Source: Oscillatoriales cyanobacterium PMM_0008 (GTDB lineage Bacteria > Cyanobacteriota > Cyanobacteriia > Cyanobacteriales > Aerosakkonemataceae). Taken from it: 38,250 bases of DNA. Below the pieces are notes generated by a model. It saw only the letters and a list, made by a program, of their open reading frames with translations, was not told the DNA's origin and did no database searches. Within the stretch, counting starts at the first letter, position 1. Every line of letters starts with the position of its first letter. The DNA is taken from contig CASBRD010000233.1 in NCBI GenBank assembly GCA_949128025.1, positions 1-38,250 on the forward strand, given 5' to 3'. Positions 15,251 through 22,144 of this stretch are shown in pieces. Both the position numbers and the translations under genes were made by a program.

Positions 15251-15287
15251 GGAATTGGGCATTGGGAATTGGGAATTGGGCATTGGG
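15251..15287. repeat. GGGAATTGGGCATT tandem repeat
   Basis: Irregular copies of GGGAATT and GGGCATT follow one another upstream of crtE, before an AT-rich TTTTAAATT/GATTTCAGATT spacer (about 15303-15350). Such G-triplet repeats are common between cyanobacterial genes. No promoter is obvious in this 156-bp gap. Confidence 0.6.
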
Positions 15288-15362
15288 CTAGGCGCAGAAG
15301 AATTGCAAATTTTAAATTGCAGATTTCAGATTCAGATTAAATCTAAAATTGCCCAGTCCCCA

Positions 15363-16256
15363 TTAACTTTTTTGGCTGTAACTCCAGACTGTATTTTGCA
15401 ATAGGATGGCAACAGTCATGGGGCCAACGCCCCCCGGCACAGGTGTGAGAAATTCGGCTACACTCTTCACCTCATCAAAGTTGACATCGCCCACGAGGCG
15501 AGAATTCCCGGCATCATCGGTAATGCGATTCATGCCGACATCGACAACGATCGCACCTGGCTTGACCATATCACCTGTAATGAGATTCGATCGCCCTGCT
15601 GCGGCAATCAGAATATCGGCATTGCGGGTAATGGCGGCTAAGTCGTGACTGCGAGAATGCGCGATCGTCACTGTAGCATCAGCTTCTAGCAGCATCAACG
15701 CCATCGGCTTGCCCACCAAAATGCTGCGTCCCACCACAACAGCTTGTTTGCCTTTGAGGTTAATTTCATATTCCTCTAAGAGGCGCATCACCCCAGCTGG
15801 AGTGCAACTCCGCAATCCCGGTTCCCCACGCACCAAGCGCCCCAGGTTAACTGGGTGGAGTCCGTCGGCGTCTTTGTTTGGATCGATTTGGTGGAGTAGC
15901 GCTATGGCATCGAGGTGGTCAGGTAGCGGCAGTTGTACTAAAATGCCATCAACCCGATCGTCTTGATTCAGCGACTGAATGACTTGCTCCAGTTCTGCCT
16001 GGGTAGTTTCTGATGGGAAATGCTGTCCAAAGGAGGCTATACCGACTTTTTGGCAAACTCGCTCTTTATTCCGCACATAAGCGGCGCTGGCTGGGTTATC
16101 GCCCACCATTAGCACTGCTAAACCTGGCGCTCTCCCTATTTTAGGCTGCAATTCCTGAATGCGCTGTTGTAGTTCAGAATGAATCTTTTGAGCTAGGGCT
16201 TTACCATCTAGTAATTGGGCAATTTTAGCGTCCATTGGTGTGTAAGTGGCGTCCAT
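15363..16256 (-). CDS. folD: Bifunctional methylenetetrahydrofolate dehydrogenase/cyclohydrolase FolD
   Basis: A one-carbon enzyme interconverting 5,10-methylene-, methenyl- and 10-formyl-tetrahydrofolate with NADP. Blocks seen are [31 protein letters not shown] (with the catalytic YxxxK), [23 protein letters not shown], the NADP loop [24 protein letters not shown] and [19 protein letters not shown]. All are intact and length is normal. An internal ATG at 16235 ([14 protein letters not shown]) gives the more usual N-terminus; neither start has a clear Shine-Dalgarno. Confidence 0.95.
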   Translation of the reverse strand: MDATYTPMDAKIAQLLDGKALAQKIHSELQQRIQELQPKIGRAPGLAVLMVGDNPASAAYVRNKERVCQKVGIASFGQHFPSETTQAELEQVIQSLNQDDRVDGILVQLPLPDHLDAIALLHQIDPNKDADGLHPVNLGRLVRGEPGLRSCTPAGVMRLLEEYEINLKGKQAVVVGRSILVGKPMALMLLEADATVTIAHSRSHDLAAITRNADILIAAAGRSNLITGDMVKPGAIVVDVGMNRITDDAGNSRLVGDVNFDEVKSVAEFLTPVPGGVGPMTVAILLQNTVWSYSQKS

Positions 16257-16331
16257 ATCTGTGGCAATCCGCTCTTATCAGTTTCGCATATTTACTTCTA
16301 CTTTTGAAGTCCATCACATAAGGAAACGGCT

Positions 16332-16700
16332 ATGAAGCTAACAAAAATTATCATCTTGCGATATGGTGCGATCGGGCTGCTGTTAGGAGGAGTATTTGCT
16401 TGTGCGATCGGTTTCATTTCGAGGGACAATGTACCCATCACCACAATCAATCAACTGCAAAAAGATCGGGATACCGATGCTACAGTTTACCTTAAAGGTA
16501 AGGTGGTTAAGCAAGTTCCTTTCTTAGGAACACGAGCTTATGAATTGCAAGACTCAACTGGTATTATCTTGGTTATAACTAACGAGAAATTTCCAAAAAA
16601 AAAGGAAGTTTTAATCAAAGGTAAGGTGCAGTACAAAAGTATTCCTTTAGGTGGACGCGATTTAGGGGAAGTTTATGTTAAGGAACAGGAACGGCTATAG
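16332..16700 (+). CDS. Membrane-anchored OB-fold-like protein
   Basis: A 122-aa protein with one N-terminal hydrophobic helix (residues 8-29) that anchors or exports it. The beta-rich domain contains ATVYLKGKVVKQVPFLGTRA, YELQDSTGIILVITNEKFP and KKEVLIKGKVQYKSIPLGG. The pattern GKV...YELQDSTG is that of the cyanobacterial OB-fold/BOF-like envelope proteins. ATAAGGAAACGGCT precedes the ATG. Its end overlaps the open frame before the NUDIX gene, suggesting one transcript. Function unknown. Confidence 0.7.
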   Translation: MKLTKIIILRYGAIGLLLGGVFACAIGFISRDNVPITTINQLQKDRDTDATVYLKGKVVKQVPFLGTRAYELQDSTGIILVITNEKFPKKKEVLIKGKVQYKSIPLGGRDLGEVYVKEQERL

Positions 16701-16710
16701 CCGATGGAGT

Positions 16711-17136
16711 ATGAGTAAAGAATTAGTTCATGTAGCGATCGCAATTCTATATCGCGACAACCAATTCCTTCTGCAACTGCGAGACAACATCCCCGGTATT
16801 CTTTATCCCGGTCACTGGGCCTTCTTTGGGGGACACATCGAGCCAGGTGAAACTCCCGAAGACGCCGTTAAGCGGGAACTGCTAGAGGAAATTAGCTACT
16901 CACCTCCTACAGTATCATTTTTCGGCCATTATCCCGATCCCAACGTTTTGCGCCACGTTTTTCACGCGCCGCTTACCGTGGAACTCAAAGATTTAGTATT
17001 AGGAGAAGGTTGGGATATGGGATTATTAACACCAGATGATATTCGACTGGGTGAACGTTATTCTGAAAAAGCAGAACAGGTGTGTCCTTTGAGTCCCCGT
17101 CATCAAAGAATTTTGTTAGATTTTATAGAGCAGTAA
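16711..17136 (+). CDS. NUDIX hydrolase
   Basis: A 141-aa NUDIX enzyme that would hydrolyse a nucleoside diphosphate linked to another moiety. The NUDIX box is complete: GGHIEPGETPEDAVKRELLEE (G...E....REL.EE), preceded by RDNIPGILYPGHWAFF. The substrate cannot be predicted. ATG 16711 (MSKELVHVAI) gives the natural N-terminus; the frame is open to 16675 within the preceding gene. It starts ten bases after that gene's stop, so the two are probably co-transcribed. Confidence 0.88.
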   Translation: MSKELVHVAIAILYRDNQFLLQLRDNIPGILYPGHWAFFGGHIEPGETPEDAVKRELLEEISYSPPTVSFFGHYPDPNVLRHVFHAPLTVELKDLVLGEGWDMGLLTPDDIRLGERYSEKAEQVCPLSPRHQRILLDFIEQ

Positions 17137-17166
17137 ATTAAAATCTGAGTATCTTTGGAGTGGGCA

Positions 17167-17244
17167 ATGATTAAGCAAATCATACTTGAAAACTGGAAAA
17201 GTTTCCGTCATGCGGTGCTTGACATCGATCCACGGTTAATCTAA
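17167..17244 (+). pseudogene. N-terminal remnant of an OLD/RecF-like AAA ATPase
   Basis: Twenty-five codons read MIKQIILENWKSFRHAVLDI, then DPRLI and TAA, with GGAG seven bases upstream. The pattern (Ile-Lys, then LENWKSF) is the start of the ABC-type ATPases of the OLD/RecF/COG4637 kind, which continue into a Walker A loop some ten residues later. Here the gene stops first and the next 50 bases lead into a palindrome. It looks like the stump of an ATPase gene whose body was deleted when the retron region was installed or rearranged. Confidence 0.55.
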
Positions 17245-17297
17245 AATAACTAAAGTTGCTAGTTAGTTCCATTAGCTCTTGTTCGGAATGGATAATG

Positions 17298-17350
17298 GGT
17301 ACGTTGTTGCGCTTTAGCGCTCTTAGAGCGCTAAAGCGCAACAACGTACC
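17298..17350. repeat. Perfect 25-bp-arm palindrome, left of the retron
   Basis: Two arms of 25 bp (GGTACGTTGTTGCGCTTTAG plus CGCTC, and its complement) enclose a loop of only TTA. A second member at 20686-20727 has the same outer arms, with C-to-T on one side matched by G-to-A on the other, and lacks the central 11 bases. Possible roles are a terminator of the genes to the left, a mobile palindrome end or the msd stem of the retron. Confidence 0.9.
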
Positions 17351-17426
17351 TGCGGCAAAAGCCTTAATGATATAACTAGCTGTCCTTTTTATTAAATAAA
17401 TAAGATATATTCTGATGAGGCTGTAG

Positions 17427-18338
17427 ATGGCAGAGGTTATGGAAAAACCTATTCGCATTCTGTTGCAGACGACCATTCCGGCGACAGAAGATGACTGGAG
17501 TATCGATCGCTTCTCATTGTTACGCGACTATCTCGCTTCTGTCAAAGACGACGAGGGGAACCACCTCTTTCAAGTCACGTCGCGTAACCGAGAATCGGAC
17601 GCTGAAGGCAATGACCCCATTTTGAGCAACCTCGGCGAGTCGGATTTCGACGAGTTATGGTTGTTTGCAGTCGATGTCGGTGACGGTTTGACAGAAAAAG
17701 ATCGTGCAGGCATTACGGCATTTCATAACCGTGGCGGTGGTCTTTTGGCGACGCGAGATCATCAGGATTTAGGTTCGTCTATCTGCAATCTCTGCGGTGT
17801 TGGTGCGGCACACTTTTTTCAAAACTATAATCCCGATCCAGACGAATCTCGTCGCGTCATTGATGACATCTACACGAAGAATATTTCTTGGCCGAACTAT
17901 CACTCTGGACGCAATGGCGATTATCAAAAAATTACGCCCAGCGAACCAGTTCACGAATTATTGAAAAATTTGGCTTCGCCTTCGGGAGTAATTGAATTTT
18001 TCCCGGCACATCCCCACGAAGGCGCGGTAGGAGTTCCGCCAGGCGAAACCAACGGGCGTGTAATTGCGATCGGCACTAGCCAGGTTTCGGGACGCGAATT
18101 TAATCTTGCCGTTGCCTTTGAATGGCCTAAAGATGCTGATGGTAACGGGCAAGGACGCGGGGTGGCAGAATCCACTTTCCATCATTTCTGCGATTATAAT
18201 TGGAATGCGGATATAGGTTGTCCCAGCTTTGTATCCGAACCTCCCGGTAATACAATGAAGACAGAAACACGCGCTTTAGAAGATATCAAAACTTATGTGC
18301 GTAACGTAGGTTTGTGGTTGGCAAATAAAACGCCATAA
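17427..18338 (+). CDS. ThuA/class I glutamine amidotransferase-like protein
   Basis: A 303-aa soluble protein. The opening PIRILLQTTIPATEDDWSID, the strand FDELWLFAVD, then LTEKDRAGITAFHNRGGGLL and ATRDHQDLG follow the flavodoxin-like ThuA/GATase I pattern, in which a loop after the GGG strand binds the ligand. There is a His/Cys-bearing middle (SSICNLCGVGAAHFF) and a late HHFCDYNWN, possibly a metal site. GATGAGG stands before ATG 17427. It lies 66 bp ahead of the reverse transcriptase on the same strand with only a repeat between, so it may be the retron's accessory protein; no such retron effector is known to me. Confidence 0.6.
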   Translation: MAEVMEKPIRILLQTTIPATEDDWSIDRFSLLRDYLASVKDDEGNHLFQVTSRNRESDAEGNDPILSNLGESDFDELWLFAVDVGDGLTEKDRAGITAFHNRGGGLLATRDHQDLGSSICNLCGVGAAHFFQNYNPDPDESRRVIDDIYTKNISWPNYHSGRNGDYQKITPSEPVHELLKNLASPSGVIEFFPAHPHEGAVGVPPGETNGRVIAIGTSQVSGREFNLAVAFEWPKDADGNGQGRGVAESTFHHFCDYNWNADIGCPSFVSEPPGNTMKTETRALEDIKTYVRNVGLWLANKTP

Positions 18339-18404
18339 CCGGAATTTCAGATGGCAAATTTCACATTTGCAATCCAAAATCTAAAATCCCCAATCCAAAA
18401 TCGA

Positions 18405-19805
18405 ATGACTGACCAACCCAGAACCCGTCAAGAACTGTACGATCGCATCCGCAAATCTTCTAGAGAAGAAGTTATCCTTGAAGAGATGATTCGGCTTGGG
18501 TTCTGGCCCGCCCAAGGGGAAATGCCGCAAGATCCAGCTGATGAAATTCGTCGTCGTGGGGAAATACAGGGGGAACTTAGCGACCTCTACAAGCAAAACC
18601 GCATCCTCAACAACGAAGAGGCACTCAAGAAGCAGTTATATCAGCAAAGACTGGAGGAGTCGCGGCGCAAGCGTCAGGAAACGAAAGAACGTCGGGAACG
18701 GGAAAGACAAGAACGCGCAGAAGCTTGGCGACAAAGGAAGCAAGAGGAGATTGTTTATTTAGGCGATCGCGTTTCCGGCGGACTCAACTATACCGAATGC
18801 AATCAAGAACGGTTGCAAAGTTATGGCTTGCCGATTTATAACACAGCCGAACAAATTGCCGCCGCGATGGGAATTAGCATCGGACAATTGCGCTTTCTCG
18901 CCTTTTCCCGCAAAACATCTCCAATTTCTCACTACATTCGCTTCAGAATACCTAAAAAGACGGGAGGCGATCGCATCATTTCAGCCCCAATGCCACGCCT
19001 AAAACAAGCGCAACATTGGCTACTTACTAATATACTAGAAAAAGTCGAACTTCACAAAGCCGCCCACGGCTTTCGCCAAGGACGTTCAATTGTTAGTAAC
19101 GCACAGCCTCACGTCGGTGCAGAAGTTGTAATCAACTTCGATTTAAAGAACTTTTTTCCTTCAATTTCCTATAAGCGAGTCAAAGGACTTTTGCACGCGA
19201 TCGGCTATTCAGAAGCCACCGCCACAATTTTTGGTTTACTCTGTACAGAACCCGATATTGAGGAAGTGGAAATAGATGGAAAAACCTACTACGTAGCGTT
19301 GAGCGATCGCCACTTACCCCAAGGCGCACCCACTAGCCCAGCCATTACTAATATACTCTGCCGCCGACTCGATCGCCGCCTCACCCAAATGGCAGAAGAA
19401 TTGGGTTTTGTTTATACTCGCTACGCCGACGACCTAACTTTTTCTGCCTCTGGCGATCGTCTCCGCCATATTTGTAACGTATTGAGACGCACAGAGTCAA
19501 TAGTCGAACACGAAGGTTTTATCATTAATGAAGAGAAAACCCGAATCCTTCGCAATTCGAGACAGCAAGATGTAACTGGAGTGATAGTTAATAATAAACC
19601 TAATGTTGATAAGAAAACACTCAAACGCTTTCGCGCCACTTTGTATCAGATAGATAAAGATGGCTTAGAAGGGAAACGCTGGGGTCATTCTTCAGATTTA
19701 ATTGCCTCAATTCAGGGATTTGCCAACTTTGTAGCAATGGTTAATCCCGAACTTGGTGCAGAGTTTAAAGAACAGGTGAGACGAATTAGAGAAAAATATA
19801 AGTAG
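18405..19805 (+). CDS. Retron-type reverse transcriptase with long N-terminal extension
   Basis: A 466-aa reverse transcriptase. From ATG 18405, the retron hallmark NAQPH is near 232, the first catalytic Asp in INFDLKNFFPSI near 245, LPQGAPTSPAITN near 304, the catalytic YADD at 340-343 and the VTG triad near 390. NAxxH and VTG together mark retrons rather than group II introns or DGRs. Residues 1-120 are an extra region with a helical, Arg/Glu-rich stretch (RRKRQETKERRERERQERAE); residues 150-175 hold an HTH-like AEQIAAAMGISIGQLRFLAF. The frame extends to ATG 18351, but that part is spacer repeat. The msr-msd RNA has not been located. Confidence 0.88.
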   Translation: MTDQPRTRQELYDRIRKSSREEVILEEMIRLGFWPAQGEMPQDPADEIRRRGEIQGELSDLYKQNRILNNEEALKKQLYQQRLEESRRKRQETKERRERERQERAEAWRQRKQEEIVYLGDRVSGGLNYTECNQERLQSYGLPIYNTAEQIAAAMGISIGQLRFLAFSRKTSPISHYIRFRIPKKTGGDRIISAPMPRLKQAQHWLLTNILEKVELHKAAHGFRQGRSIVSNAQPHVGAEVVINFDLKNFFPSISYKRVKGLLHAIGYSEATATIFGLLCTEPDIEEVEIDGKTYYVALSDRHLPQGAPTSPAITNILCRRLDRRLTQMAEELGFVYTRYADDLTFSASGDRLRHICNVLRRTESIVEHEGFIINEEKTRILRNSRQQDVTGVIVNNKPNVDKKTLKRFRATLYQIDKDGLEGKRWGHSSDLIASIQGFANFVAMVNPELGAEFKEQVRRIREKYK

Positions 19806-19898
19806 GGGCATAGTTCTACAATTTCGATCGCCTTTACCAAATCCGTCGCTATCGGCGATATACTTGGGTTATAATGAGTGACTAAGTAGGAATACATT

Positions 19899-19955
19899 AT
19901 GCAAAGCAGTAGTGCGGGTTCTGTATGCCCAACTGGTGCGCCAACCGTACTGTAA
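19899..19955 (+). CDS. Candidate 18-aa peptide with promoter and ribosome binding site
   Basis: The peptide is MQSSSAGSVCPTGAPTVL. TATAAT stands at 19870-19875, 24 bases before the ATG, and AGGA lies seven bases before it. The central GSVCPTGA is repeated in a second small frame at 20052. It could be a leader peptide, a small toxin or a chance reading of a repeated DNA element. It directly follows the reverse transcriptase. Confidence 0.3.
   Translation: MQSSSAGSVCPTGAPTVL
19916..19941 (+). repeat. 26-bp direct repeat, copy 1
   Basis: GGGTTCTGTATGCCCAACTG followed by GTGCGC; an exact second copy is at 20069-20094, 153 bp on. GGG and CCC within it can pair, making a small hairpin. Both copies lie in frame in small ORFs that read GSVCPTGA. 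Confidence 0.9.
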
Positions 19956-20051
19956 ATACCTACATTTGCAGAGTTTAAAAATAATATGTGTGGTAAATTC
20001 GTTACCCCTCTACATTTCTCGTGCTACATTTAGTAACAAGGTAGTAATATA

Positions 20052-20150
20052 TTGACTGGCTATGGTTTGGGTTCTGTATGCCCAACTGGTGCGCTTACCT
20101 CTGGATTGAGCGTATACCGCACAGTAATAGGTCACTACTCCACAGTTTGA
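20052..20150 (+). CDS. Candidate 32-aa peptide sharing GSVCPTGA
   Basis: From TTG 20052 the frame reads (M)TGYGLGSVCPTGALTSG..., ending STV at TGA 20148-20150. AAGGTAG lies about seven bases before the start. The stop falls inside the first stem of the tRNA-like gene at 20145. Support is limited to the shared motif, an arguable ribosome binding site and position. Confidence 0.2.
   Translation: MTGYGLGSVCPTGALTSGLSVYRTVIGHYSTV
20069..20094 (+). repeat. 26-bp direct repeat, copy 2
   Basis: An exact copy of 19916-19941. Here the flanking TT and AA extend the small stem (TTGGG...CCCAA). It lies about 50 bases before the tRNA-like pair. Confidence 0.9.
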
Positions 20151-20214
20151 TTAGCTCAGTGGTAGAGCATCCGATCGAATCGGCAGGACGTAGGTTCGAG
20201 CCCTACATCAAACG
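20145..20214 (+). tRNA. tRNA-like gene with a 5-nt anticodon loop
   Basis: A full cloverleaf can be drawn: acceptor GTTTGAT/ATCAAAC (7 bp), D-arm GCTC-AGTGGTA-GAGC, variable AGGAC and T-arm GTAGG-TTCGAGC-CCTAC. The anticodon arm is CCGA-TCGAA-TCGG: four pairs with a five-base loop instead of five pairs and seven bases. No standard anticodon can be assigned. CCA is not encoded (GCCCC follows). It is either a tRNA pseudogene that lost two loop bases or a tRNA-like RNA with another function. Confidence 0.6.
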
Positions 20215-20217
20215 CCC

Positions 20218-20292
20218 CGAAAGTTAGCTCACTGGTAGAGCGATTGGCTCATAACCAATTTGTTGCAGGTTCGATTCCTGTACTTTCCACCA
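20218..20292 (+). tRNA. tRNA(CAT), Met- or Ile2-type, with encoded CCA
   Basis: Cloverleaf: acceptor CGAAAGT/ACTTTCC with six pairs and a C-C mismatch at the first position; D-arm GCTC-ACTGGTA-GAGC; anticodon arm ATTGG-CTCATAA-CCAAT; variable TTGTT; T-arm GCAGG-TTCGATT-CCTGT; discriminator A then CCA at 20290-20292. The anticodon is CAT. The absence of three G-C pairs in the anticodon stem argues against an initiator; it may be elongator Met or, with lysidine, Ile. It follows the tRNA-like gene after only three bases, as in tandem tRNA arrays on cyanobacterial plasmids. Confidence 0.7.
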
Positions 20293-20457
20293 ACCCTGTC
20301 CGGGTCAAAAGACACTACTCTGGAAAAGTAGCTTTCCTCAACTCTATTACAAACTCTGCGATGTAGGTGCATATTAGTGATCGTTACTTGGTGACGATCG
20401 CTAATAACTGTAAAGGAGCCAGTGCAATTGTTTTCTCCCTAACTTGAGTATGTCCCT

Positions 20458-20600
20458 TCATTTGACCCATCCAGGTTTCTGGAACTGGCAAAGCGAACGG
20501 CGTATTTGAGCGTTGCAATCTTTTTCTGGATAGCCCTTGGGCTGTTTAGGATAAGTAGCAGCCATCTTAATCCAGTTTTGGAGAGGCAATTCGCCCGCAA
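20458..20600 (-). other. Possible decayed coding stretch
   Basis: On the minus strand, 46 codons read AGELPLQNWIKMAATYPKQP and on to FQKPGWVK, then TGA. An overlapping frame continues sensibly (WMGQMKGHTQVREKTIAL...). This looks like a frameshifted gene fragment, but I do not recognise the protein. Confidence 0.25.
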
Positions 20601-20685
20601 CTGAACTGTAAACACCTACACTTGCAGAGTTTTAAAATATGGTGTAGTATATGTAATATGCAAACAGTTAAAAAACTCAAATAGA

Positions 20686-20727
20686 GGTATGTTGTTGCGC
20701 TTTAGCGCTAAAGCGCAACAACATACC
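20686..20727. repeat. Perfect 42-bp palindrome, right of the retron
   Basis: GGTATGTTGTTGCGCTTTAG plus C, followed directly by its complement, with no loop. It matches the palindrome at 17298 except for a compensated base pair and the lack of the central 11 bases. An ATG at 20689 lies inside it and is not a real start for the next gene. Confidence 0.9.
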
Positions 20728-20769
20728 CAAAAAGCCACTCTTGACTCCTTGCCTCATAACGTTACCGCT

Positions 20770-21351
20770 ATGCCAAACTTCGATAACCAACTAGAAACCT
20801 TTCATGCCACAAATAGCAAAGAATGGCGGGAATGGTTGGAGAAAAACCATCGCACCTCTATTGGTATATGGCTAATTTATTACAAAGTAAAAAGTAGTCG
20901 GCCAAGCATTAAATATAGCGAAGCAGTCAAAGAAGCTTTATGCTTTGGTTGGATTGACAGTAAAGTTAAAGCTTTAGACGAAGAACGTTATATGCAAATA
21001 TTTACTCCTCGAAAACCAAAAAGCGTGTGGTCAAAATTAAATAAACAGTATATTCAGGAACTTATCGATCGAGGTTTGATGACTGAGGCTGGGTTGTCAA
21101 AAATTGCAGCCGCAAAACAAAACGGTTCATGGAATACTCTGGATGCGATCGAAGCATTAATTATCCCAGATGACTTACAGCAAGCATTAGCAGCAAACAA
21201 AACTGCCAATAAATATTTTGAGGGATTAAGCAAATCATCCCAAAAGAATATCCTCTTTGGGATTGAAAGTGCTAAACGTCCGGAAACAAGGTCGAAGCGA
21301 ATCGAGCAAATTATAAGTTCAGCAGTGCAAAACAATAACCCAAAGTTATAA
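20770..21351 (+). CDS. YdeI/OmdA family (bacteriocin-protection) protein
   Basis: A 193-aa protein whose parts match the YdeI/OmdA family: FHATNSKEWREWLEKNH, GIWLIYYK, SEAVKEALCFGWIDSKVKAL, FTPRKPKSVWSKLNK and a C-terminal FEGLSKSSQKNILFGIESAKRPETRSKRI. Members are annotated as bacteriocin-protection or OmpD-associated proteins, with no settled biochemical role. ATG 20770 (MPNFDNQLETFHA) is the family start; the frame is open to 20689 through the palindrome. It stands alone. Confidence 0.85.
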   Translation: MPNFDNQLETFHATNSKEWREWLEKNHRTSIGIWLIYYKVKSSRPSIKYSEAVKEALCFGWIDSKVKALDEERYMQIFTPRKPKSVWSKLNKQYIQELIDRGLMTEAGLSKIAAAKQNGSWNTLDAIEALIIPDDLQQALAANKTANKYFEGLSKSSQKNILFGIESAKRPETRSKRIEQIISSAVQNNNPKL

Positions 21352-21627
21352 ATGTCTTTATTGCCGATTATTATACCTGGATCTGCTTGTCGGTGTCAGT
21401 GCTGCGGGTGAAACTGGGAAAATTTTTTATTCCTATTTAGATAGAGATAAAGCTATTTACGTTAAGGGATCTAGCGATCGGCTGTTCTTCATCTAATTTT
21501 TCAGCAGAATCTAAGCCATCAAAGGGTTTCAGTCGCTAAATTATCAAATTTAGATGCACGTTAGCTTACCAGATATGGGTAGGTAGCCCAGGTAGGATGT
21601 GATATCACATTTGGCTTCAAGCTTTAC

Positions 21628-21819
21628 CTAAAAACCAGATGACTGAGTTGACAAAGGGATTTCAACTGTGTCATAGCTATTCAGCATAGTCACTGTTCCG
21701 GTTGTACTTTGGCCTACGTACACTTCTGAATCAGTCTGGCTAGTAGTTTGAGAACTGACACCCAGAAAAAAGTTAAGCGAGAATGTTATTGCGGCGGCTA
21801 GTATTAGTTTTTCGAGCAT
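21628..21819 (-). CDS. Small secreted peptide
   Basis: A 63-aa product with a clear signal peptide (MLEKLILAAAITFSLNFFLG) and a Ser/Thr-rich tail (SSQTTSQTDSEVYVGQSTTG, then TVTMLNSYDTVEIPL). GGGGAG lies six bases before the ATG, a strong ribosome binding site. No family is recognised. Upstream (minus-strand sense) is a 325-bp gap with only repeats. Downstream on the plus strand, a remnant ending at 21496 reads GVSAAGETGKIFYSYLDRDK in an open frame; it looks like a lost gene's tail. Confidence 0.55.
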   Translation of the reverse strand: MLEKLILAAAITFSLNFFLGVSSQTTSQTDSEVYVGQSTTGTVTMLNSYDTVEIPLSTQSSGF

Positions 21820-22144
21820 GATAAACTCCCCTATGACAGATGAATCACCGCAGATACACCGATAGTATTACTATCAACGGTTTTCACTTAGTCCTGCGTG
21901 ATGGCAATCTTTGAGGAAATGTGAGATTAATGTTGCCGTTAAGTGATTCCGATCACAGCTAAGTAGATGGGTGTAAATAAACACCCCTAAACCCGGTTTT
22001 GCAATTCGGAATTCATAGGTATAGCAACCGCCAAGGCGGTTAGGACATTCTCAATTCCTGAAACCCTAGCCCCTAGCCCCTAGCCCCTAGCTATAACTTT
22101 GATGGCTTAATGGGTGTTTCAGAAACCGGGATTTCTTTTTGGGC
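21820..22144. repeat. Gene-free stretch with CCCCTAG tandem repeats
   Basis: The gap contains the short palindrome ACCGCCAAGGCGGT (22027-22040), four copies of a CCCTAGC unit in tandem (22064-22091) and a partial AGAAACCGGGATTTCT element near 22110. No gene or RNA is recognised. Confidence 0.6.

Larger units (their letters stand above)
19949..20637. repeat. Three copies of an ACTGTAAAYACCTACAYTTG element
   Basis: Copies run at 19949-19980 and 20605-20637 on the plus strand (ending GCAGAGTTT, then an A-rich tail) and, shorter, at 20351-20370 on the minus strand (AAACTCTGCGATGTAGGTGC as written on plus). Two same-way copies and one inverted copy surround the tRNA-like pair. The rest of this gene-free 960-bp stretch holds the other items listed; nothing else is recognised. 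Confidence 0.7.

Noticed and set aside
17180-17476. Minus-strand open frame opposite the ThuA-like gene start
   Set aside because: It runs through the palindrome and has no ribosome binding site or recognisable protein; the plus strand holds the real features.
18351-18404. Longer N-terminus for the reverse transcriptase
   Set aside because: These codons are the CCAAAATCTAAAATCC spacer repeat; ATG 18405 begins the protein-like part.
20689-20769. Longer N-terminus for the YdeI/OmdA protein
   Set aside because: The ATG at 20689 lies inside a perfect palindrome, and the extension has no family similarity; ATG 20770 fits.
21588-21605. ATGTGATATCACAT as a CRP-type operator
   Set aside because: The half-sites are two bases apart rather than six, so it is a plain palindrome, not a CRP or NtcA site.
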